The notes below the pieces were generated by a model. The model was given only the letters and a program-made list of their open reading frames with translations. It did not search any database and was not told the origin of the DNA. A program made the position numbers and the translations under genes. Below, piece by piece: positions 1-5,048 of a stretch of DNA of 5,632 bases (positions within the stretch are counted from its first letter, which is position 1; each line of letters begins with the position of its first letter). The stretch spans positions 1 through 5,632 of the forward strand of contig DATKMP010000169.1 in assembly GCA_035541775.1 (NCBI GenBank), given 5' to 3'. The stretch is from DATKMP01 sp035541775 (GTDB lineage: Bacteria; Bacteroidota; Ignavibacteria; UBA10030).

Positions 1-457
1 GGAACCGCTCGTTGCCATCAACCACAAGCACACGCAATGCAAAAGGATTGACATTGGCGGCATCTTTTTGCACCACTTTCGTCGATGTATTTATTGCTTC
101 CATCGCTTTCGCGACGCGAGCATTAAAATCTTTGATATCGATCGGCTTGGCAATGAACCCGGCAATTCCAAGTCCCACCAGTTTTTGCACTTGTTCCTTT
201 TCCTGTGTGGCGGTAAATATCATCACGGGAATATTTCCATACACCGGATCAGAACGTAAGATTTCCAGACATTCCATGCCACCCATCACCGGCATATTGA
301 TATCGAGAAAAATAAGATCAGGAAATTCATCGGCGATCACTTGAAGCCCTTGAAGTCCATCGGCCGCTTCCAGAATGGTGACACCGTGTTTTTGCGAAAA
401 GTATCTCCGTAATAAAGCACGAATGGTGATGTCGTCATCAATAACGAGAATTTTCAT
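1..457 (-). CDS. Response regulator with N-terminal CheY-like receiver domain, C-terminal part beyond window
   Basis: This is the output half of a two-component system: a cytoplasmic receiver that accepts a phosphoryl group from a histidine kinase. The ATG at 457-455 has GGAAG (461-465) just upstream. The frame stays open for 152 codons to the window edge, so the 3' end is missing. Residues 1-120 form a complete receiver domain: acidic cluster D7-D8-D9, phospho-acceptor D52 in FLDINMP, T82 in the IFTAT switch segment, and the invariant lysine K104 in AKP. After a linker (about 121-140) the chain restarts with LRVLVVDGNERF, which resembles beta-1 of a second receiver domain. In that second domain only one acidic residue (D147, followed by G) stands where a DD pair is usual. 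The output domain and kinase partner are not visible. The receiver assignment is firm; the tandem-receiver reading is inference. Confidence 0.93.
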   Translation of the reverse strand, partial: MKILVIDDDITIRALLRRYFSQKHGVTILEAADGLQGLQVIADEFPDLIFLDINMPVMGGMECLEILRSDPVYGNIPVMIFTATQEKEQVQKLVGLGIAGFIAKPIDIKDFNARVAKAMEAINTSTKVVQKDAANVNPFALRVLVVDGNERF

Positions 458-543
458 ATTCTTCCGGCTAATCGTTTATGCCATCGCTGTTTCTTGCATA
501 TCGTTGCCCACTGCAACCTCTTTGCTTCTTCCTCTGGTGTGAT

Positions 544-572
544 AGTATAGGAAATGAATGGTAAGAAAACAA
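544..572 (-). promoter_or_regulatory. Putative sigma-70 promoter of the response regulator gene
   Basis: Read on the minus strand, there is a -35 box TTGTTT (567-572), a 17-nt spacer, and a -10 box TATACT (544-549). The -10 box has one mismatch to consensus. Transcription would start near 537 and leave a leader of about 80 nt before the ATG at 457. This is a pattern match only, and if the organism uses a Bacteroidota-type primary sigma factor the consensus may differ. Confidence 0.45.
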
Positions 573-639
573 CTTTCCTTTGAAGTTGCCTTTCCGCAGC
601 ACAAACAGCGACATATATTTCTTGCTTCTTAATAATCGA

Positions 640-667
640 TTGATCACTTTAAGGCATCAGCTATCTT
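640..667 (+). promoter_or_regulatory. Weak candidate promoter for the EamA-cupin-VOC gene group
   Basis: TTGATC (640-645) and TATCTT (662-667) are separated by 16 nt. Each box matches the sigma-70 consensus only in part. The position suits a rightward transcript starting about 75 nt before the ATG at 752. It is offered only as the best candidate in this gap. Confidence 0.2.
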
Positions 668-751
668 GAACAACAATTTTCTACAACGTTTTCCGGATAC
701 GATGGTCATTTCGATGAACGACTTTTCTCACGATTTAGTGAAAGGATTTTT

Positions 752-1183
752 ATGAACTGGCAATTCTTTTTATTTCCGCTTATCATCTTCGGCGTGCTGT
801 TGTATAGCATCTGCCAAAAAAGTATCCCGAAAAACGCAAATGCCCTCCTTGTTATTGCGTCGGCCTATTTTATTGCGTTCACGGTGAGCATCGTTGTTTT
901 TCTGCTGAAGGGAAACATAAAAAATGCGCTGATAGAATTCAGCGGACAAAAATGGCTGCCCGTGATTTTGCTGGGATTATCGCTGCCGATGGTCGAGTTC
1001 GGATTTTTATTTATCTATCGCTTTGGCTGGAAGATCAGTACCACGGCGCTTATTACAAATTCTTTTTCGATGATCGGGCTTGCGCTGCTCGGCGTGTTGT
1101 GGTATAAAGAAGAATTGAGCGCCTTGAATGTGGTCGGCATTTGTTTGAGCGTTGCGGGAATTATTTGCGTGAATATACGATGA
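752..1183 (+). CDS. Single-domain EamA/DMT-type membrane protein
   Basis: This is a 143-residue, strongly hydrophobic inner-membrane protein, probably a small-molecule transporter subunit of the drug/metabolite transporter superfamily. The substrate cannot be told. About five membrane segments are visible: roughly residues 3-22, 31-52, 69-88, 98-117 and 123-141. The C-terminal pattern is typical of an EamA repeat: a helix ending in LLGVLWYKEELS, then a last helix of the form NVVGICLSVAGIICVN. Classical EamA exporters have two such repeats (about 300 residues), so this is a half-size form that would have to dimerise. The start is well supported by AAAGGA (741-746), 5 nt from the ATG. It is the first gene of a rightward group with the cupin (next gene, 37 nt downstream) and the VOC protein. 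Family placement is by pattern recognition; a role in transport is inferred. Confidence 0.75.
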   Translation: MNWQFFLFPLIIFGVLLYSICQKSIPKNANALLVIASAYFIAFTVSIVVFLLKGNIKNALIEFSGQKWLPVILLGLSLPMVEFGFLFIYRFGWKISTTALITNSFSMIGLALLGVLWYKEELSALNVVGICLSVAGIICVNIR

Positions 1184-1220
1184 TTCGTTCACGACAACGC
1201 TTTATGTGAGAAAATTATTT

Positions 1221-1682
1221 ATGAAATCACTTGAACAAATTTTATCTTCGTATGCATGGTTCGACCATATGGAAGGTATGAAATTTGTCGAAACGCACCG
1301 CGATGCATTCCGCACATCCGGCCACTGGCTGTTTTTACCGAAAGCAATTTCTTCATTTCATAAAGTAACAAACACCGCCGAGTTGTGGTTCATTCACGAA
1401 GGAAAACTTCTTCTTCATATACTGACACCGGATGGGAATCATCGGCAAGTAATGCTCGGCACCGATCTGCAGGCGGGAGAACAACCAGCAGTAGAAATTC
1501 CTGCCGATTGCTGGCAGGCAGCAGAATTACCGGAAAGTGTGGCGTTTGCATTTGGTACGAATGTTTGTGCGCCGGCGTTTTCGTACGAATGTTTTATTTC
1601 GGCAGATCGGAATTTATTATCGAAGGAATTTCCTTTGCATCACGATTTGATACTGCGATTGACACACGATAACGAAAAATAA
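1221..1682 (+). CDS. DUF985/Cupin_5 family protein
   Basis: This is a 153-residue soluble protein with a single cupin beta-barrel, resembling the DUF985/Cupin_5 group sometimes annotated as predicted sugar epimerases. No reaction is established for most members. Visible family features, numbered from the ATG at 1221, are: HMEGMKFVETHR (16-27), a variant of the family's HPEGG..RETYR opening; SSFHKV (44-49); ELWFIHEGK (54-62); LLLHILTPDG (63-72); VMLGTDLQAGE; and a late APAFSYECF segment. The usual second His of the ExWHF motif is Phe here (F57), so metal binding may be altered. H47 and E54 are kept. The frame could also start at GTG 1206, adding MRKLF, but that start has no ribosome-binding site. 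The ATG has GAGAAA upstream and gives the usual N-terminus. The gene lies 31 nt before the VOC gene, so co-transcription is likely. Confidence 0.82.
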   Translation: MKSLEQILSSYAWFDHMEGMKFVETHRDAFRTSGHWLFLPKAISSFHKVTNTAELWFIHEGKLLLHILTPDGNHRQVMLGTDLQAGEQPAVEIPADCWQAAELPESVAFAFGTNVCAPAFSYECFISADRNLLSKEFPLHHDLILRLTHDNEK

Positions 1683-1713
1683 TTTTCACCCATCCCACCA
1701 ACGGAGCACAACA

Positions 1714-2043
1714 ATGAAGTACCGTTACCATCACATCGGCATACCGACAAACAAACCTATGGCAGGCGAGAAATATTTGCAGGATTATAAATTGTATCAC
1801 TGCGGATACGAAGAAAGCGAATTCGGCATCGAGTGGATGCGGTACGAACAGGATTGCCCTCTGCCGGAGTTGGTCAAAACTGTTCCGCATATCGCGTTCG
1901 AAGTGGACGATGTGTTCGAGGCAATCAAAGGAAGAACCGTAATCATCCCGCCAAACGAGCCCTCCGCGGGAAACATCGTCGCCTTCATCGAAGAAAACGG
2001 TGCACCGATTGAGTTGATACAGACAGCAAAACATTCTTTGTAA
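1714..2043 (+). CDS. Small VOC superfamily protein (glyoxalase/bleomycin-resistance-like)
   Basis: This 109-residue cytoplasmic protein has the paired beta-alpha-beta-beta-beta layout of the vicinal oxygen chelate fold. The first module opens with HHIGIPT (H6/H7). The second opens with PHIAFEVDD (H59) and ends with AFIEENGAPIELIQ (E100). These are the positions where VOC enzymes place metal ligands, with E40 or E45 a possible fourth. It is slightly shorter than typical glyoxalase I proteins. The substrate cannot be predicted: VOC members include isomerases, epimerases, dioxygenases and resistance proteins. The start is supported by GGAG (1703-1706), 7 nt before the ATG. It is the last gene before a strong terminator and lies 31 nt after the cupin gene, so the two may act on related substrates, although that is inference. 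Confidence 0.82.
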   Translation: MKYRYHHIGIPTNKPMAGEKYLQDYKLYHCGYEESEFGIEWMRYEQDCPLPELVKTVPHIAFEVDDVFEAIKGRTVIIPPNEPSAGNIVAFIEENGAPIELIQTAKHSL

Positions 2044-2072
2044 GGACACACGGCCGTGTGTCCCTTCTTTTT
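2044..2072 (+). terminator. Intrinsic terminator of the EamA-cupin-VOC group
   Basis: Immediately after the TAA of the VOC gene lies a perfect 20-nt palindrome, GGACACACGGCCGTGTGTCC (2044-2063). It can fold as an 8-bp stem with a 4-nt loop. A pyrimidine/T-rich tail (2064-2072) follows. This is the classic Rho-independent form and marks the end of the rightward transcript. The reverse side lacks a T-tract, so it should act in one direction. Confidence 0.85.
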
Positions 2073-2214
2073 CGTTTGCAATTGGCATACGGATTGCTGA
2101 TATTTGAACAACGCTCATTGCAATAGTTTTGGTTGGTTGTGTGCGGTGAAGCGAAGCGGCGTTGAGAAAAGATGAAGATGAAAAAATTACAAAACATTTG
2201 ATATCTAATACGTA

Positions 2215-2228
2215 GTTAGGCACGTTGC
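2215..2228 (+). repeat. Left arm of 14-bp perfect inverted repeat; integron core-site-like
   Basis: GTTAGGCACGTTGC is the exact reverse complement of 2736-2749. Its first seven bases, GTTAGGC, fit the integron core site GTTRRRY, where IntI-type recombinases cut after the G. It lies 21 nt before the ATG of the enclosed gene, a spacing typical of cassette 5' ends. No RYYYAAC partner for a preceding attC site is visible upstream. Confidence 0.8.
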
Positions 2229-2249
2229 AAAAGAAACGGGAAAATTATT

Positions 2250-2735
2250 ATGAAATTACAATACTTCTTATTGTTGCCATTTATTCTTGGAAATTCCACT
2301 CAATTAACAAAATCAGACGAACCGTCTGAAAAACAGTTTGTGCAAATCTATTTTCAGGAAACGGGAGATGTTCTCAACACGTTTGATAAAACATTGAGAT
2401 CTGGATTAGTAACAGGCTGGGTAGAAATTCCATTCTGGCTCACTAAGCATGAGCAAGATACAATATTGGCCAAAGTAGAAGAAATCAAATTCTTTACTTT
2501 CCCAGACACTATCAAGAAAGCACAAAACGCTTTTGTACAACCATATTTTGGTCCAAAAATTTTGAGAATAAAATATAAGAATCTTGACAAAAAAATTATT
2601 TGGGATTATCCTGCGGCGAAAGAATATCAATCTTTTGATTCAATGTTGATGGAACTGCAAAATCTAATTGATTCAATTATAACATCCAAAGAAGAATATA
2701 AAAAACTTCCGGCTCCACATCAGGGATATCAATAG
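2250..2735 (+). CDS. Small, probably exported protein of unknown function (cassette cargo)
   Basis: I do not recognise a characterised family for this 161-residue protein. The N-terminus (MKLQYFLLLPFILGNS) has one lysine followed by a short hydrophobic stretch, resembling a signal peptide or single anchor. There is no lipobox cysteine and no cysteine at all in the chain. The rest is polar and lysine-rich, with many aromatic residues: a WVEIPFWLT segment, a charged helix around KHEQDTILAKVEEIKFF, and a predicted strand pair LRIKYKN / KIIWDY. A last helix (LMELQNLIDSII) precedes the C-terminal LPAPHQGYQ. By hand count, G+C is 21, 20 and 16 of 60 in blocks 2341-2400, 2461-2520 and 2521-2580. Blocks from the VOC gene (1861-1920) and trpB (4321-4380) each give 32 of 60. 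The start is supported by a modest GGGAAA upstream. The stop codon abuts the right inverted-repeat arm directly, as expected for a cassette gene. Confidence 0.75.
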   Translation: MKLQYFLLLPFILGNSTQLTKSDEPSEKQFVQIYFQETGDVLNTFDKTLRSGLVTGWVEIPFWLTKHEQDTILAKVEEIKFFTFPDTIKKAQNAFVQPYFGPKILRIKYKNLDKKIIWDYPAAKEYQSFDSMLMELQNLIDSIITSKEEYKKLPAPHQGYQ

Positions 2736-2749
2736 GCAACGTGCCTAAC
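2736..2749 (+). repeat. Right arm of 14-bp perfect inverted repeat; integron inverse-core-like
   Basis: GCAACGTGCCTAAC begins at the base right after the TAG stop of the enclosed gene and is the exact reverse complement of 2215-2228. Its last seven bases, GCCTAAC, fit the inverse core RYYYAAC that opens an attC site. Confidence 0.8.
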
Positions 2750-2754
2750 AGTTG

Positions 2755-2772
2755 CCCACCGACTACGGTGGG
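2755..2772 (+). repeat. Stem-loop inside the attC-like 3' end
   Basis: CCCACCG (2755-2761) and CGGTGGG (2766-2772) form a 7-bp stem with the loop ACTA. The stem can extend outward by a G-T wobble and two A-T pairs (2752-2754 with 2773-2775). No T-tract follows on either strand, so a terminator is unlikely. Its place just outside the inverse core fits the folded arm of an attC site. Confidence 0.55.
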
Positions 2773-2892
2773 TAAACAAGCTCGGCTTATTCAGATGATT
2801 TCATCACGCATCAACGTAAAACAATTCGTCCAATAAGTCACAAGCTACAGCTTATGTTTGTCCTATGTCTACTGCTCCTTTACCTTCTCTCC

Positions 2893-3678
2893 TCACCGCA
2901 TCGCCTTTTTTACCTCTGCAACCCATTTAAAAATATCTGCAAGCGGAGTTTGTGCTTCAAGTTTTTGTATCAGTGCACTGCCGATGATCACGCCATCGGC
3001 ATCGCGGGAGACTCTCTGAGCATCTTCTGGAGTCCGAATACCAAAACCGACAAGCACCGCGTTCTTTTTTGCGTTGCGTTTCACGCGCTGCACGTACGCA
3101 TGAATATCGCTGGCACTTCCCTTTCCGGTTACGCCGGTCGTGGAGACGCAATACAAAAATCCGGACGAGTGCGCATCCAATTCCCGGATGCGTTTCTCTT
3201 CCGTCGTGGGACTGACAAGCAAAATATCAGCAAGAGTATTTTTCTGCGTAAGCGCGAAATATTTTTCAGATTCTTCCAACGGCACTTCCGGCAAAATCAC
3301 GCCATCGGCACCTGCTTGCGCTGCATCGGCAAAGAATTTTTCCGCACCGTAATGAAGAATCGGCGTAAGATATCCCATAAGAATGATCGGCACGGAAGTT
3401 TGCCGGCGAATTTCTTGAATCTGTCTCAAAATAATTTCCAGCGTAATACCGTTGTGAATCGCGCACAACGAACTTGCCTGAATCACCGGACCGTCGGCGA
3501 GCGGATCGGAATACGGCATGCCGATCTCAATAATGTCCGCACCTGCCCCGGCAAGTTTCGGAACAAGCGTGACGGCCGTTTCCAGCGATGGAAATCCTGC
3601 AGTGGTGAACAGCACGAGCGCTTTTTCTTGTTTCGCTTTCAGTGCCGCAAGCGTTGATTCAATACGATTGGTTTTCAT
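2893..3678 (-). CDS. trpA: Tryptophan synthase alpha subunit
   Basis: TrpA cleaves indole-3-glycerol phosphate to indole and glyceraldehyde 3-phosphate, and passes the indole through a tunnel to TrpB in the alpha2-beta2 complex. The 261-residue length is normal for this (beta/alpha)8 barrel. The signature IEIGMPYSDPLADGP is present, with the catalytic acids E51 and D62 (equivalent to E49 and D60 of the enterobacterial enzyme). Also present are the QASS segment, a GADGVILPEVPLEE strand, the mobile loop TTGVTGKGS, and the phosphate-binding GFGI and ADGVIIGSAL segments. The ATG at 3678 is preceded by AGGAG (3688-3692) at 9 nt. It is the last gene of the visible trp cluster, but lies an unusual 174 nt after trpB. 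A possible promoter of its own lies in that spacer. No clear terminator follows within the 157 nt to the next gene. Confidence 0.98.
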   Translation of the reverse strand: MKTNRIESTLAALKAKQEKALVLFTTAGFPSLETAVTLVPKLAGAGADIIEIGMPYSDPLADGPVIQASSLCAIHNGITLEIILRQIQEIRRQTSVPIILMGYLTPILHYGAEKFFADAAQAGADGVILPEVPLEESEKYFALTQKNTLADILLVSPTTEEKRIRELDAHSSGFLYCVSTTGVTGKGSASDIHAYVQRVKRNAKKNAVLVGFGIRTPEDAQRVSRDADGVIIGSALIQKLEAQTPLADIFKWVAEVKKAMR

Positions 3679-3742
3679 AATATTATTCTCCTAAGGACAC
3701 AATAAATCATGTCCATACAATTTTTCTATTGCAATGAATTGC

Positions 3743-3748
3743 ATTATA
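3743..3748 (-). promoter_or_regulatory. Possible -10 element of an internal trpA promoter
   Basis: The minus strand reads TATAAT, a perfect -10 hexamer, at 3748-3743. Initiation near 3736 would give a leader of about 58 nt to trpA. No good -35 box stands at the right distance. The inverted repeat TGCAAT-GA-ATTGCA (3730-3743) covers the expected start and could be an operator. The stretch is AT-rich, so a chance match is quite possible. Confidence 0.2.
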
Positions 3749-3758
3749 ATTTTTATTC

Positions 3759-3798
3759 AACACTCAAGAATGCCCGCCTGCCGGCAGGCAGGAGTGTT
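3759..3798. repeat. REP-like palindromic element in the trpB-trpA spacer
   Basis: The core is a perfect 14-bp palindrome, GCCTGCCGGCAGGC (3776-3789), followed by a further CAGG-type partial repeat. It sits within an outer inverted repeat, AACACTC (3759-3765) and GAGTGTT (3792-3798). The element is far more GC-rich than the AT-rich sequence around it. It resembles dispersed intergenic palindromes of the REP type. It has no T-tract directly behind it on the minus strand, though AATAAAAATT follows within a few bases. A partial attenuating or mRNA-stabilising role between trpB and trpA is possible. Only one copy is in the window. Confidence 0.6.
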
Positions 3799-3806
3799 TT
3801 ACCAAA

Positions 3807-3845
3807 TTACTCATTGGCTCAATGACTCATAGATTCATAACTCAA
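3807..3845. repeat. Degenerate tandem repeat, period about 8 bp
   Basis: Five successive units share a nnnCTCAn pattern: TTACTCAT (3807), TGGCTCAA (3815), TGACTCAT (3823), AGATTCAT (3831), and TAACTCAA (3838, one base short of phase). The tract ends 8 bases before the trpB stop codon. No function is evident. Confidence 0.45.
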
Positions 3846-3852
3846 CGACTTT

Positions 3853-5037
3853 CTACTTCAATCTCTCCATATATGTTCCCATATCTTTATCGCCGCGGCC
3901 GGAAAGGCAGACGATAACTGATTCGCTTTTCTTTGTCATCGGAATCAGCGTTTCCAAGTATGCAAGCGCGTGGGAAGATTCTAATGCGGGAATAATTCCT
4001 TCCGTTTGCGAAAGCAATTGCGCCGCGTTCAACGCTTGTTCATCGGTCACAGCAAAATACGAAACGCGTTTGCTGTCTTTCAATGAACTATGTTCCGGTC
4101 CAACACCGGGATAATCCAATCCCGCAGAAACGGAATGTGCAAGCGAAACCTGTCCGTGTTCATCCTGCAATAAATAACTCAGCGTGCCATGCAAAATTCC
4201 CGGCGATCCTTTTGTGAGTGTTGCCGCATGTTTTTCTGTGTCCAATCCCAGTCCTGCCGCTTCCACACCGATAAACTTGACACGATCATTGATGAACGGA
4301 TAAAACATGCCCATCGAATTGCTGCCGCCGCCGACACACGCAAGAACATAGGACGGAAGTTTTGCAAACTGTTTCTTCGTTTCTTTCCCGATGATGGATT
4401 GGAAATCGCGCACCATCATCGGATACGGATGCGGCCCGACAACAGAACCGATGACATAAAATGTATCCTGCACATTCGTTACCCAATCACGGATGGCTTC
4501 ACTCGTGGCATCTTTCAATGTCTTGCTGCCGGTTCTCACCGTCACGACTTCTGCGCCGAGCATTTTCATGCGATACACATTCAATGCCTGCCGGTGCACA
4601 TCCTCTTCGCCCATATACACCACACATTGGTAACCGAACTTTGCCGCAACGGTTGCCGTTGCAACGCCGTGTTGGCCTGCGCCGGTTTCTGCAATAATAC
4701 GCCGCTTGCCGGAACGCTGTGCCAGCAGCATTTGCCCGACAACGTTATTGATTTTATGCGCACCGGTGTGGCACAAATCTTCACGCTTCAAATAAATTTT
4801 TGCTTTACCGTAATGCGCCGTCAGACGATCCGCAAATGTAAGCGGTGTCGGACGACCGGCATACTCTGTTAAAATAGAAATATATTCCGCATGAAATTTC
4901 GGATCGCGTTTTGCTTTGCGATATAATGCTTCCAGATCGTACAACGCACCCATCAGCGTTTCGGGAACGTAGCGTCCGCCAAACGTACCGAAGTATCCGT
5001 TGCTATCCGGAGCGGAATAGTGTTGTTTCTTTTTCAT
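3853..5037 (-). CDS. trpB: Tryptophan synthase beta subunit
   Basis: TrpB is the PLP-dependent enzyme that condenses indole with L-serine to give L-tryptophan, in complex with TrpA in the cytoplasm. The 394 residues match the usual length of the TrpB1 type. Visible features are: the opening FGTFGGRYVPETL (16-28); RPTPL and LKREDLCHTGAHKINN with the Schiff-base lysine K95; the catalytic acid E117 in AETGAGQHG; the GEEDVHRQALNV region; HPYP; the phosphate-binding loop GGGSN (236-240); and LSGRGDKD near the C-terminus, where S379 should contact the pyridine nitrogen. It starts at ATG 5037, 8 nt after the trpF stop, with its ribosome-binding site partly inside that stop codon, so translation is probably coupled. 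No key residue is missing. The gap to trpA is atypically long. Confidence 0.99.
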   Translation of the reverse strand: MKKKQHYSAPDSNGYFGTFGGRYVPETLMGALYDLEALYRKAKRDPKFHAEYISILTEYAGRPTPLTFADRLTAHYGKAKIYLKREDLCHTGAHKINNVVGQMLLAQRSGKRRIIAETGAGQHGVATATVAAKFGYQCVVYMGEEDVHRQALNVYRMKMLGAEVVTVRTGSKTLKDATSEAIRDWVTNVQDTFYVIGSVVGPHPYPMMVRDFQSIIGKETKKQFAKLPSYVLACVGGGSNSMGMFYPFINDRVKFIGVEAAGLGLDTEKHAATLTKGSPGILHGTLSYLLQDEHGQVSLAHSVSAGLDYPGVGPEHSSLKDSKRVSYFAVTDEQALNAAQLLSQTEGIIPALESSHALAYLETLIPMTKKSESVIVCLSGRGDKDMGTYMERLK

Positions 5038-5048
5038 TACTTCCTCTA
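5038..5048 (-). promoter_or_regulatory. trpB ribosome-binding site overlapping the trpF stop
   Basis: On the minus strand the junction reads TAGAGGAAGTA and then ATG. The G of the trpF stop codon TAG (5048-5046) is part of GAGGAAG, the trpB Shine-Dalgarno. This compact layout favours re-initiation by ribosomes finishing trpF and keeps the two proteins co-expressed. Confidence 0.75.

Larger units (their letters stand above)
458..751. other. Divergent intergenic region
   Basis: This 294-nt gap separates the leftward response regulator from the rightward EamA-type gene. I see no RNA gene or convincing small ORF. It holds a good sigma-70-like promoter for the leftward gene (544-572), a weak rightward promoter candidate (640-667), and the Shine-Dalgarno AAAGGA at 741-746 for the gene starting at 752. 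Confidence 0.6.
2216..2780 (+). mobile_element. Putative solitary integron-type gene cassette
   Basis: This is a single gene with minimal flanks, bounded by TTAGGC on the left (after G2215) and an attC-like 3' end on the right. That end consists of the inverse core GCCTAAC (2743-2749), a stem-loop (2755-2772), and a terminal G at 2780. Joining G2780 to T2216, as in a circular cassette, rebuilds a site of about 59 nt. Its outer stem is 14 bp (GCAACGTGCCTAAC with GTTAGGCACGTTGC) and its inner hairpin is CCCACCG-ACTA-CGGTGGG. The enclosed gene is clearly more AT-rich than its neighbours. Against this, the bases after 2780 read GCTCGGC with the G, only 5 of 7 to GTTAGGC, so no intact right-hand core exists. 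The left flank shows no attC or attI, and no integrase is in view. It may be a lone cassette inserted at a secondary site, or a relic of an array. Confidence 0.45.

Noticed and set aside
1206..1220. Five-residue GTG-initiated extension of the cupin
   Set aside because: There is no Shine-Dalgarno before the GTG, and the ATG at 1221 gives the usual family N-terminus.
2107..2157. CAACGC ... GCGTTG inverted pair as a second, upstream attC site
   Set aside because: Only 6 bp pair, the following GTTGAGA fails GTTRRRY at the last base, and no RYYYAAC inverse core is present.
1594..2223. 209-codon minus-strand ORF across the VOC gene
   Set aside because: It is antisense to the VOC frame and crosses the terminator and the left repeat arm. 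It shows no domain and no ribosome-binding site.
2842..2860. AAGCT/AGCTT hairpin as a trpA terminator
   Set aside because: The stem is 5 bp with a loop of only 2 nt, and no T-tract follows on the minus strand.
2854..3657. 267-codon plus-strand ORF opposite trpA
   Set aside because: It lies antisense to a fully convincing trpA. Its product is rich in Arg, Cys and His with no recognisable domain, and it has no Shine-Dalgarno.
4189..4872. 227-codon plus-strand ORF inside trpB
   Set aside because: It is antisense to the conserved trpB frame. Its composition is dominated by Cys, His and Arg, as expected for a shadow frame.
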